A stretch of DNA of 64,000 nucleotides, taken from contig JAWODW010000052.1 in assembly GCA_046483065.1 (NCBI GenBank), positions 37,431-101,430 on the forward strand. Direction: 5' to 3'. Made by a program: the position numbers and the translations under genes. Below the pieces are notes generated by a model, which ran no database searches, was not told where the DNA came from, and was given only the letters and a program-made list of their open reading frames with translations. Positions 57,661 through 64,000 of the stretch are shown here, piece by piece. This DNA comes from JAWVYT01 sp046483065. GTDB lineage: Bacteria; Gemmatimonadota; Gemmatimonadetes; Longimicrobiales; RSA9. The stretch's first letter is position 1. The number at the start of each line of letters is the position of its first letter.

Positions 57661-58548
57661 TCATTGCCCGCCTGGAGATCCCTCTGTGACGAAGTCCACG
57701 GCCCGGGCAACCACACCGGGGTCCCGGAGGATCCGCCGGTGTCCCAGTCCCCCGGTCTCGATCAGCTCGGCGCCTCCCCAGGCGTCCACCACGGCCCGAG
57801 CGTGATCCACGGGTACCACCTCATCGTCCCGGTCGTGAAACACCAGCAGCGGCGGCGGATCGTCCGGTGCCATCCCCTCGGGTTTGAGGGTCTCCCAGGG
57901 CACCCCCGTCCGTTCCTTGAACATGGCCTCCATCCGCAGCCTCACCTCGTCGGTGAACCCGAGCTGACGGGTGAAGAACTCGGCGAAGTAGTCCAGGTAC
58001 CCCGGAGGGCTCACGAAGACGACCCGGCCGGGCGTCAGTCCCCGGCGCATGGCCATGGCGGCGGCCCAGCAGCCCACGCTGTGGGCCACCATCGCGTGGA
58101 ACCCGCCCAGCCTCCGTTCCAGCTCCGCCAGATGGCGGCCGATGTCGGGGGCGGTCGTAGTCCTCCCCTCCGAGTCGCCGTGGGACGGGGCATCGTAGGT
58201 CACCACCTGGAACCCCCGGGAGGTGATGGGCTCCACGAAAGGCGCGAGCCGGCTGCCCCGGCTCCCCCAGCCGTGATGGAGGAAGACGATGGGGCCCTCT
58301 CCCCAGCGCCAGCAGGCCAGACGGCGGCCTTCCACCTCCATCCGGAAGGCCTCGGCCCGGGCCATGGTCGCTTCCTCCTCCGGGTGCACCTGCCCCCGCT
58401 TCGGGCGGGCGAAAAGGTACGCAGCGAGCCGCACGGCCAGCGGCGGGGTCAGGCGTGAAAAGCCATTCAGCACCAGACGGACCGGTGCAGGCGCTCGATA
58501 GAGGTCGGTGTTCAGCCCCCCGTCGGGGGCCTGAGGGCTCGAAGACAC
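57661..58548 (-). CDS. Alpha/beta-fold hydrolase
   Basis: A 295-residue enzyme with the alpha/beta-hydrolase core. PIVFLHHGWGSRGSRLAPFV (HG oxyanion turn), VVTYDAPSHGDSEG, the nucleophile elbow AHSVGCWAAAMAM, the acid region VFHDRDDEVVP and the GGLGHRRILRDPGVV His loop are visible in order. The elbow reads A-H-S-V-G in place of the usual G-x-S-x-G. The start is placed at GTG 58548 because the residues from GGLNTDLYRAPAPVRLVLNGFSRL onward look native, while longer readings up to 58716 are Arg-rich noise. The substrate is unknown. It is convergent with the hybrid kinase. Confidence 0.82.
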   Translation of the reverse strand: MSSSPQAPDGGLNTDLYRAPAPVRLVLNGFSRLTPPLAVRLAAYLFARPKRGQVHPEEEATMARAEAFRMEVEGRRLACWRWGEGPIVFLHHGWGSRGSRLAPFVEPITSRGFQVVTYDAPSHGDSEGRTTTAPDIGRHLAELERRLGGFHAMVAHSVGCWAAAMAMRRGLTPGRVVFVSPPGYLDYFAEFFTRQLGFTDEVRLRMEAMFKERTGVPWETLKPEGMAPDDPPPLLVFHDRDDEVVPVDHARAVVDAWGGAELIETGGLGHRRILRDPGVVARAVDFVTEGSPGGQ

Positions 58549-58684
58549 GGTGCGGTCCCTGGTAGTGGTTCCCGGTAGCTGCCGGGAAAAAGGAATGCCA
58601 GATCGCGGGACTCGCCGCAAGCCGGCGGCACCCCGGAGCGGGTCGGCTCCGGGCTTATCCTGCGGAAAATGGCGCCGGCGGGAG

Positions 58685-59269
58685 TCAGGCAGGTGACGAG
58701 TCGCCAGGGTCGACATCGATCGCCTCGGTGACGCGGTCCCAGAGGTCGCCCAGGCCCAGCTCCACGATCCATTGGTTCAGGTAGGACCGGTCGAGTTCGT
58801 CCCATTGCGTCCGTACGATCTTCTGCACGTCTCGGAGTTGGACCTCCGATCCCCCGAGCTTCGCCCACTCGAGTTTGGCGATCACGAGATCTTCGGCTGT
58901 GGCCAACGAGAGCTCCAGGCCCAACACCTCGGTGCGCGTCCGCCGACTGAACTCCGCGATGCTGAACGGCCTCGACTTCCGCACGATGAAATCGATTTTC
59001 CAGCCCGTGTCGGCCTCAATCGCGTTGAACTGGCCCTCCTGCTCTACCGCCTCCCGAACGGCCTCCGGGCTCACGTAGTAACCCGCCTCCTTCAACCGGG
59101 CGGCCACTCGCTCGAGCGCGACCTCCGACGCCTCGACCACGAGGTCGATGTCCTGGGTCGCCCGCGGATGTGCGTAATACGCCGTCGCAAAAGAGCCCGT
59201 CACCATGTAGGCCACAGACTCCTCACTCAGGATCGACACCACCCGCCGCAGCACTTCCGGGAGGGTCAC
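58685..59269 (-). CDS. AbiEii-like nucleotidyltransferase
   Basis: A 194-residue protein of the minimal nucleotidyltransferase/AbiEii-toxin type. YMVTGSFATAYYAHPRATQDIDLVVE (residues about 20-45) contains the GS motif and the DID acidic pair of pol-beta-like transferases. IDFIVRKSRPF gives the third Asp. The second half is helical (ATAEDLVIAKLEWAKLGGSEVQLRDVQKIVRTQWDELDRSYL), as in AbiEii-like proteins. Its ATG overlaps the stop of the small upstream gene (ATGA). AbiE systems abort phage infection or stabilise elements, but the partner here is not a recognised AbiEi. Confidence 0.8.
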   Translation of the reverse strand: MTLPEVLRRVVSILSEESVAYMVTGSFATAYYAHPRATQDIDLVVEASEVALERVAARLKEAGYYVSPEAVREAVEQEGQFNAIEADTGWKIDFIVRKSRPFSIAEFSRRTRTEVLGLELSLATAEDLVIAKLEWAKLGGSEVQLRDVQKIVRTQWDELDRSYLNQWIVELGLGDLWDRVTEAIDVDPGDSSPA

Positions 59270-59496
59270 TCCAGTGGCTCGACTGGGATGCCGTGGACTT
59301 CCGAGATGAACCGCTGCACGAGCTCCTGCCTCGAGTCGTTCGGAAAGGTCGAGCGAAGGCCCGCCAGGCGCAGCTCCCGCACGGCTTCGCTGAGCTCCAC
59401 AGCCACCTCCACACGACCCGTCGGGCCCAGCGCCCGGTGGGCGTCCGCCTGGCGCCGTTCGACTTCCGGTGACGTGTCCATCGGGTGCAGGTTCAT
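59266..59496 (-). CDS. Small partner of the AbiEii-like gene
   Basis: A 76-residue acidic helical protein (EVAVELSEAVRELRLAGLRSTFPNDSRQELVQRFISEVHG) with no recognised family. Direct overlap with the nucleotidyltransferase start suggests an antitoxin-like or accessory role. The stretch DSRQELVQRFISEVHG recalls the small ORFs found upstream of nucleotidyltransferase toxins, but this is a weak likeness. The ATG at 59496 overlaps the end of the next gene upstream. Confidence 0.6.
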   Translation of the reverse strand: MNLHPMDTSPEVERRQADAHRALGPTGRVEVAVELSEAVRELRLAGLRSTFPNDSRQELVQRFISEVHGIPVEPLE

Positions 59497-60038
59497 GTCT
59501 TCAATCTATGCGATGTTCCAGCCATCTGCCTAACACCAGCCGCGTCAACCGGTCCGGGATACGGATCTTGATCCGGGTACGACAGGTCGCCTATACTGAA
59601 GAGCACACGTGCCGAGAGGTCCACCATGGGCAAGTCGAACAAGCGAGACCTGAGCGAAAAGTGGACGATCCGTCTCCGGCGAACCCTGTTGATCCAGCGG
59701 CGACCGATCATCCGCGCGTCGCGGTACCGGTGTTGGACATCAACCTGGCCGTACTTCCGCAGCAGTTTCCGTTCGAGTTGGCTGTACCCGACGATCAACC
59801 GGTCCTCGTCGTCGCTTCGCCCCAGCAGTTCCTGACCCATGCGCTCGAGCGAAGCCCCCTTGAGTCCTTTGGCTTCAGCCGCCGGATAGAGGCGCTCCGA
59901 TAGCACAACCTGCTCGAACTCGTACTCGCAGGCGATGCCGATCAATGAAGGGGAGCCCTTCTTGAATCCCTCGAAGTCGATGTACATCGCCCGAAACGCC
60001 TCCCTGGGCGTAATCTGCTTGTAGTGCTTGTTCTTCAC
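59493..60038 (-). CDS. Unrecognised protein with DFEG motif, possible RNase H-fold remnant
   Basis: A 181-residue soluble protein. MYIDFEGFKKGSPSLIGIACEYEFEQVVL (residues about 18-46) recalls the D-x-E first motif of DEDD exonucleases, and LIVGYSQLERKLLRKYG (about 81-97) recalls the region after the second motif. The last 70 residues are Arg-rich and then Pro/Gly-rich, without the third motif, so the C-terminus may be truncated or out of frame. The stop overlaps the start of the 76-residue gene by 4 bp. It is in the accessory part of the window. No function is assigned. Confidence 0.45.
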   Translation of the reverse strand: MKNKHYKQITPREAFRAMYIDFEGFKKGSPSLIGIACEYEFEQVVLSERLYPAAEAKGLKGASLERMGQELLGRSDDEDRLIVGYSQLERKLLRKYGQVDVQHRYRDARMIGRRWINRVRRRRIVHFSLRSRLFDLPMVDLSARVLFSIGDLSYPDQDPYPGPVDAAGVRQMAGTSHRLKT

Positions 60039-60077
60039 ACCTCTCCTGATCTGGATGATCCGCGTCTGCCGGCGCTA

Positions 60078-60317
60078 TCACGATTCGTCATCGGCTATTT
60101 TCAGCTCCTTCAACCAAGGCCACTCCTGCACGAACTCGTCGAAAAACGGGTTGAGCATGAAGGTCTCGATCGTCATGCCCTCGGCCTGGAGCTCCCTCTC
60201 CAGCTCGGCACGAGTCTCAACGCCTTCCAGGATGCGACGTCCGGTGACGTATTTGAACCCGGATCCTGCGGTGAGGGCGTAGTCTTGGGATGCAAAACAC
60301 CGCCCAGGACCTTTCAT
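60078..60317 (-). CDS. Unrecognised 79-residue protein
   Basis: No family was recognised. The C-terminal 50 residues (GRRILEGVETRAELERELQAEGMTIETFMLNPFFDEFVQEWPWLKELK) look like a helical, acidic small protein with a conserved-looking Trp/Pro end. The N-terminal about 20 residues are less convincing, and an internal start (VTGRR, GTG) is possible. It lies 39 bp upstream of the DFEG-motif gene on the same strand, so they may be co-transcribed. Confidence 0.4.
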   Translation of the reverse strand: MKGPGRCFASQDYALTAGSGFKYVTGRRILEGVETRAELERELQAEGMTIETFMLNPFFDEFVQEWPWLKELKIADDES

Positions 60318-60367
60318 TGCAAGGACGTACAGCCATGTGAGTCTCCGTCACGAAAGGCACCCAGACG

Positions 60368-60750
60368 GTGCACAATCACCGTATCGAATCCCGGCCTCGT
60401 GTTCAAGGCGCGAGTGCTCCGCTCCGCGTCCGCCACAGCGCCCAGAACCTCACGGACAGCGGCGGACTGGTCCTGCTCCGCCGTCTCTGGGACCGCCTCG
60501 ACCTGGGGCAGTGGCTGGACCGGGCCCACGAAGACCTTCCGGGGCGCTACCGGCCGAGCCTGATGGTGGAGGTCTGGACGGCGCTGCTCTTCTACGGTGG
60601 CGGCGTGCTGGACGATCTGTGGCTGCTGTCCAGCATCGGGGCGTACGCCACCTTTGGGGATGGGTAAGCGCCCCCGGTCCCACCACCTTCGGGCGTTGGC
60701 TGCGGCGGTGTAGCGCAACGCTGGTACCGATCCTGTCCGGCCTCCGCAGC
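60368..60750 (+). pseudogene. Truncated, frameshifted IS1380-type transposase
   Basis: The first frame gives LTDSGGLVLLRRLWDRLDLGQWLDRAHEDLPGRYRPSLMVEVWTALLFYGGGVLDDL, matching the N-terminus of IS1380-family transposases. It ends in a stop near 60667. The homology continues in another frame with SAPGPTTFGRWLRRCSATL, the next family segment. It then disappears by about 60750, so most of the DDE domain is gone. A frameshift near 60660 and a large deletion explain this. No terminal inverted repeats were recognised. Confidence 0.7.
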
Positions 60751-61163
60751 CCTCACCAGCTTCTCGCAATCCCGCTCAGCCTGCCGAATAATCCGGGTTC
60801 ACCGTCCGGTGGTAGGCTCCACGCGGCGTTCGGGGTGTACGCCGCTACGCAGCCGATGGGACTTGGCACCCGGCAAGCCCAGGGCCGTGCCAGGCTTGCC
60901 GGCAGTAGCACTATAACCCGAGCAAAATCGACTGACGACCATAAGGCCAAGAGTAGACCAGACTTGGCGGCTTTCGTTGCCCAAACAACAACGGTGATCT
61001 GGAAATTTGTTGTAAGATTTCGGTGCTGAGCGGCATCTAACTCAATAGAAGCCTAAGACCGACTCTGCTTGAGCAGCTAGAGAGACGAGCTGCCTCAATC
61101 TCGACGGCGAAGCCCACCCCTGCGAGAGAAGCCGGCCGTACAACCTTCTTCCGGGAGTTTGCC
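60751..61163. other. 413-bp non-coding or decayed stretch
   Basis: No supported gene. Base composition becomes more AT-rich than in the main part of the window, with AAACAACAACGG near 60984 and an AT-rich run near 61003-61020. It may contain the far end of the IS1380-type element and the promoter of the subtilisin-family lipoprotein gene. Confidence 0.4.
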
Positions 61164-62396
61164 ATGCGCGCCACCCGAATTGCCGCTGTCTTGTCCACTG
61201 CCCTCTTTTTCTACGGCTGCGATGAAGCGCCTCTGAGCCCTGCGCCATTGAGCCCTGACGAGGCAGACCGCACCCTCGCCTCGCCCAGTTCTCACGGAGT
61301 CATCACTACGAACGCAGACACTCTTGCTGCCGGTATACGGGCCGCAGGCAACGACAACGAGATCATCGTCGTATTGCGCGTTCAGGGTGATCCGGCTCCG
61401 GGTTTTGAGCCCTTCCTTGAGCACGCCGACCGATCGGTGATCGGAATTCCTGCCCATGCGGATCAGCGCCGTGCGACTCTACGTCGGCCGAACCGTCCGG
61501 GCGCCGCCGAGCGCGCTCAACTACTCGAACTGGCTTCCCAGTTCGAAGTTGAGCCCTACCTGTCGGCTGATCGGTTCACCTTCATGGCAATGAGAATACC
61601 TGACGATAAGCTGGAGAGGGTGGTAGCCGCCCTGCTAAGGCACCCGAACGTTGACTATGTCCAGGCCAACGAGCGGCGGCCGCTGACTCCGAGCTCCGGA
61701 TCGCAAATCGATGTCGACGAGAAACATCTCGATCACCATGTTCAGGCCGCTTGGACATATACACGGGGCAGCGGTGCTTGGATCGGTATCATGGACAGCG
61801 GATTCGCCTACGATTTCGCCACCTCCAACTTCCACCCGGATGGGCAGAGCTTTGGCACGTACGGGATCATCAAGCTGGGGTTCGCAGACGACTTGGGGGG
61901 GCTGCACATCCGATGGCCAGCAGTCCCAGGGAATCTGCACCCCCTGGGACGACCATACCTACGTCCAATATCCCTACCAGGGAGGCCACGGTACGGCAAT
62001 GACCGGGCTGGTAGGTGCGAATGACAACTCCTTCGGCCGTCAGGGCATCGCGCCCGAAGCGACCGTCTATTCGCTGAAGATCAGTTTCAACACCTACCCG
62101 TCAGGAAGAGGCACTTGTGGAGGCGTAGAGTCGACGTTCTGTGTCGAGGACGACGACATTCTTGCGGCCCTGAACTGGGCAACTTACAACAACCTCGATG
62201 TCCTCTCGATGAGCTTCGCGGGCTACGGTGCGCCCGCCATTATGGATGCTCTCGACGATGCCTACAACTACGGGGATGTCCTGCTCCTTAGTGCACTCGG
62301 AAACAGCGAGGAAGACGATCCCGATTACTACAGTGCCAACGGGTCAGTCATGGGGGTAGCGAGCGTCGATGCTGACGGCAACTACCGGCGCTTTAT
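61164..62396 (+). pseudogene. S8 (subtilisin-family) peptidase lipoprotein, frameshifted and cut by IS3 insertion
   Basis: The N-terminus MRATRIAAVLSTALFFYGCDEAP ends in a lipobox. An inhibitor-I9-like propeptide follows (EIIVVLRVQGDPAPGFEPFLEHAD to NVDYVQANE). The catalytic domain begins with AWIGIMDSGFAYDF, containing the Asp. At the seven-G run 61895-61901 the frame moves, and the other frame continues with QYPYQGGHGTAMTGLVGAND (His) and LLLSALGNSEED (oxyanion Asn). Removing one G joins the two frames perfectly. The gene stops at 62396 where the IS3-family element begins, before the catalytic Ser. No continuation was found on the far side. Confidence 0.85.
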
Positions 62397-62497
62397 TGTA
62401 GTGGTTCAGCCGATTTCGGACTTTTCGGGTTGACGTAGGAGTGACACCTTGCCCTCATCGGGCGGCGGAGCCGCGGCCACAGAGGAGGGAGGGGAGA

Positions 62498-62800
62498 ATG
62501 TCGAAAAAGCGGAAGGCCCGGAAGTTCACGGTGGAGGACAAGTTGCGGATCCTGGAGGAGGCCCGCCAGCCGAACACGACGGTGGCGGAGGTCCTGCGCA
62601 GGCACCAGGTGGCTGCGCACACGTTCTACCGCTGGGAGAAGCAGGCGAAGGCGGGGATGCGGGAGGCGCTGGAGCGGAAGCGGCGGAATGGGAAGGGGCT
62701 GGAGCGGGAGGTGGAGCGGCTGGAATCGGAGCTGGAGCGGAAGAGCCGGATCATCGCCGAGGTGGTGGAAGAGAACCTTGAGCTAAAAAAGGGGCTTTGA
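62498..62800 (+). CDS. IS3-family transposase OrfA
   Basis: A 100-residue helix-turn-helix protein (KFTVEDKLRILEEARQPNTTVAEVLRRHQVAAHTFYRWEKQAKAGM) followed by a leucine-zipper-like coil (LEREVERLESELERKSRIIAEVVEENLELKK). It is the DNA-binding half of an IS3 transposase. The heptamer A-AAA-AAG at 62785-62791 in the orfA frame, just before its stop, allows the -1 shift that makes the OrfAB fusion. ATG 62498 follows GGAGGGGAGA. Confidence 0.93.
   Translation: MSKKRKARKFTVEDKLRILEEARQPNTTVAEVLRRHQVAAHTFYRWEKQAKAGMREALERKRRNGKGLEREVERLESELERKSRIIAEVVEENLELKKGL
62785..62791 (+). promoter_or_regulatory. Slippery heptamer A-AAA-AAG for -1 frameshifting
   Basis: The heptamer is in the right phase of orfA (codons CTA AAA AAG). 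Slipping back one base gives GGG GCT TTG AGA, which is exactly the orfB frame. This is the usual way IS3 elements make the active transposase. Confidence 0.8.
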
Positions 62801-63777
62801 GACTTGGGGCTGCAAAGCGGTTCAGCGAGGCGGAGAAGCGGCGGGTGTTGCGTCTGGTGGAGCGGACCCGTGCGCGGACCGGCTGGACGATTCGCCGGAT
62901 CCTCAAGCGGCTGGGGATGCCCAAGTCCCGCTACTACGACTGGAAGCGGCGGGCGGCGGAGCAGCGCCTGGAGGACCGGGCGGGCGGAGCTCGCAGTTCG
63001 CCCCATGCGATCCTGGTGGAGGAGAAGGATGCGGTGATAGACTACGCGCTGGTCCATCCGCAGGAGGGGTATCGGCGGTTGACTTGGATGATGATCGACG
63101 CGGACGTGGCGTACATGAGCGCTTCGAGCGTGTACCGGACGCTGCGGGACGCGGATCTGCTGTACCGGTGGAAGCGGAGTCGGAAGGTGGGCGAGCCGCC
63201 GCCGGAGCCGACGGCGCCGAACGAGCGGTGGCACACGGACCTGATGTATCTGCGAGTCGAAGACACCTGGTACTTCCTGGTCACCGTGCTGGACGCCTAC
63301 AGCCGGTACGTGGTGCACTGGGACCTGTTGACGTCGATGACCGCGGCCGATGTACGGCTTGTGATCCAGGACGCCCTGAAGAAGACCGGAGCGAATCCGG
63401 AGATCGTCACCGACAACGGCAGCCAGTTCACGGCGAAGGATTTCCGGGAGCTGGTGCACGACTTCGAGCTCGAGCACATCCGGATCCGGACGTACCACCC
63501 GGAGTCGAACGGGAAGCTGGAGCGGTTCCATCGGAGCACGCGGGACGCATTGGACGAGCAGGAGCTGAAGAACCTCGGGCGAGCCCGAGAGATCCTCGGC
63601 CGCTGGGTGGAGTTCTACAACAGCGAGCGCTTGCATGCCTCTCTGAACTACCTCCCCCCGGCTGAGTACTGGGAGGGAGATCCGGAAGCGAGGATGGAGG
63701 AGCGCAGGGAGAAGCTGGAGCGCGCCAGAAAACACCGCGAAATGATTAACCGAGCGCGGCTTCAGGAGGCCGCTTGA
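62797..63777 (+). CDS. IS3-family transposase OrfB (DDE integrase domain)
   Basis: A 326-residue DDE recombinase. The HTH-21-like N-terminus (RTGWTIRRILKRLGMPKSRYYDWKRR) is followed by the catalytic core with ERWHTDLMYLRVEDTWYFLVTVLDAYSR (first Asp), EIVTDNGSQFTAKDF (second Asp) and YHPESNGKLERFHRSTRD (catalytic Glu). FYNSERLHASLNYLPPAEYW ends the domain. The frame starts at TTG 62797 and overlaps orfA; it is probably made mainly as an OrfAB fusion. All DDE residues are present, so the element may be active. Confidence 0.94.
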   Translation: MRLGAAKRFSEAEKRRVLRLVERTRARTGWTIRRILKRLGMPKSRYYDWKRRAAEQRLEDRAGGARSSPHAILVEEKDAVIDYALVHPQEGYRRLTWMMIDADVAYMSASSVYRTLRDADLLYRWKRSRKVGEPPPEPTAPNERWHTDLMYLRVEDTWYFLVTVLDAYSRYVVHWDLLTSMTAADVRLVIQDALKKTGANPEIVTDNGSQFTAKDFRELVHDFELEHIRIRTYHPESNGKLERFHRSTRDALDEQELKNLGRAREILGRWVEFYNSERLHASLNYLPPAEYWEGDPEARMEERREKLERARKHREMINRARLQEAA

Positions 63778-63841
63778 TGCCCAGGCCAGGTGTAACTCTC
63801 AACCGGCTCCGAGTTGTCCGAAAGACTCTGAAGCACAACAC

Positions 63842-64000
63842 ATCGCACGACACTATGGGGCTGAAAACGTGCTTCGATTCGGTGAGCGAGCAGATAGACC
63901 TGAGGATAGCGGTTCGGTTGTAGGGGACCCCTCTAGGTGGCACGCGTTCTGTCAACGAGCGGGTCTTGACCCATTAATACACTTGACTCCGTTGGCTCAA
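63842..64000 (+). other. Open frame running off the window end
   Basis: From 63842 the frame IARHYGAENVLRFGERADRPEDS... to the last base has no stop and no ATG; a GTG start (VLRFGERADR) is possible. It begins just outside the right end of the IS3 element. It could be part of a gene cut by the insertion, or chance. It does not look like the missing end of the S8 peptidase. Confidence 0.25.

Larger units (their letters stand above)
62397..63840 (+). mobile_element. IS3-family insertion sequence, apparently intact
   Basis: A 1444-bp element with orfA and orfB and imperfect terminal inverted repeats. The left end (TGTAGTGGTTCAG, then TTTCGGAC at 62414) pairs with the reverse complement of the right end (TGTTGTGCTTCAG, then TTTCGGAC). 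It inserted into the S8 peptidase gene. No clear target duplication was found at the inferred borders, so the exact ends could be off by a few bases, or a deletion may have followed insertion. The left end is placed by the break in the peptidase frame. Confidence 0.82.

Noticed and set aside
60366..60375. Third CGGTGCACAA word as a regulatory site
   Set aside because: It lies at the broken IS1380-type gene, without the matching leader spacing or ribosome site.
1..64000. tRNA or rRNA genes
   Set aside because: No T-loop-like GGTTCGAATCC motif within a cloverleaf context and no rRNA-like stretch was noticed; a covariance-model search was not possible.

Overview
The window is GC-rich, densely coded chromosomal DNA, probably from a member of the Gemmatimonadota or a similar salt-tolerant, heterotrophic, facultatively aerobic bacterium. 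This placement is an inference. It rests on the high GC content, the tightly overlapping operons, the secreted S9 peptidase and BNR/sortilin-type propeller proteins, a BCCT osmolyte transporter and a Mrp-type cation/proton antiporter. No rRNA, tRNA or CRISPR array was seen.

Layout. 1-2656 (minus strand): small protein, cytochrome c, DUF2270 membrane protein, UspA and an SLC13-type permease cut by the window edge. 2793-4126 (plus): Fpg/MutM DNA glycosylase and a DUF2267 protein. 4153-8470 (minus): P2A-type cation ATPase, bactofilin, macrodomain protein and YbaK-type deacylase. 8602-12766 (plus): a translationally coupled PfkB kinase, beta-phosphoglucomutase-like HAD protein and GH65 disaccharide phosphorylase, which together could take a disaccharide to fructose 1,6-bisphosphate. 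12817-16095 (minus): a BetT-tail-like protein, a BCCT transporter and an outer-membrane protein. 16288-23637 (plus): an eight-gene Mrp-like operon with three MrpD-type subunits, an MbhD-MbhE-MrpB fusion and no full MrpA. 23759-29037: a UspA tandem protein with a leader ORF, a CorC/HlyC protein, topoisomerase I and a second cytochrome c. 29106-34339: a decayed PIN toxin, a DUF1858 protein and a group 3b-like NiFe hydrogenase operon behind a perfect CRP/FNR-family palindrome. 34302-42861: FtsH, an S9 peptidase, a REP-associated transposase in a perfect 26-bp inverted repeat, and a BNR propeller protein. 43470-52555: a complete fatty-acid beta-oxidation operon with its ETF and a membrane Fe-S ETF:quinone oxidoreductase whose CCG cysteines are partly lost. 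52637-57600: a zwf remnant, a secreted HExxH protein, a Pmp3-type peptide and a hybrid histidine kinase. 57661-58548: an alpha/beta hydrolase.

From about 58.7 kb to the end the region looks accessory. It has an AbiEii-like nucleotidyltransferase with a small partner, two unknown small proteins, a broken IS1380-type transposase, a frameshifted subtilisin-family lipoprotein, and an apparently intact IS3-family element that interrupts that peptidase.

The first half gathers genes typical of stress, low-energy or hypoxic survival: two UspA proteins, PfkB, a cation ATPase, a NAD(P)-linked hydrogenase, cytochromes c, and cation and osmolyte transport. The fad-etf operon feeds acyl-CoA electrons into the quinone pool. 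The most notable signals are the cysteine-poor ETF oxidoreductase, the transposase element that has altered the tail of its neighbour, the separately encoded BetT-like tail, and the unusual Mrp composition.
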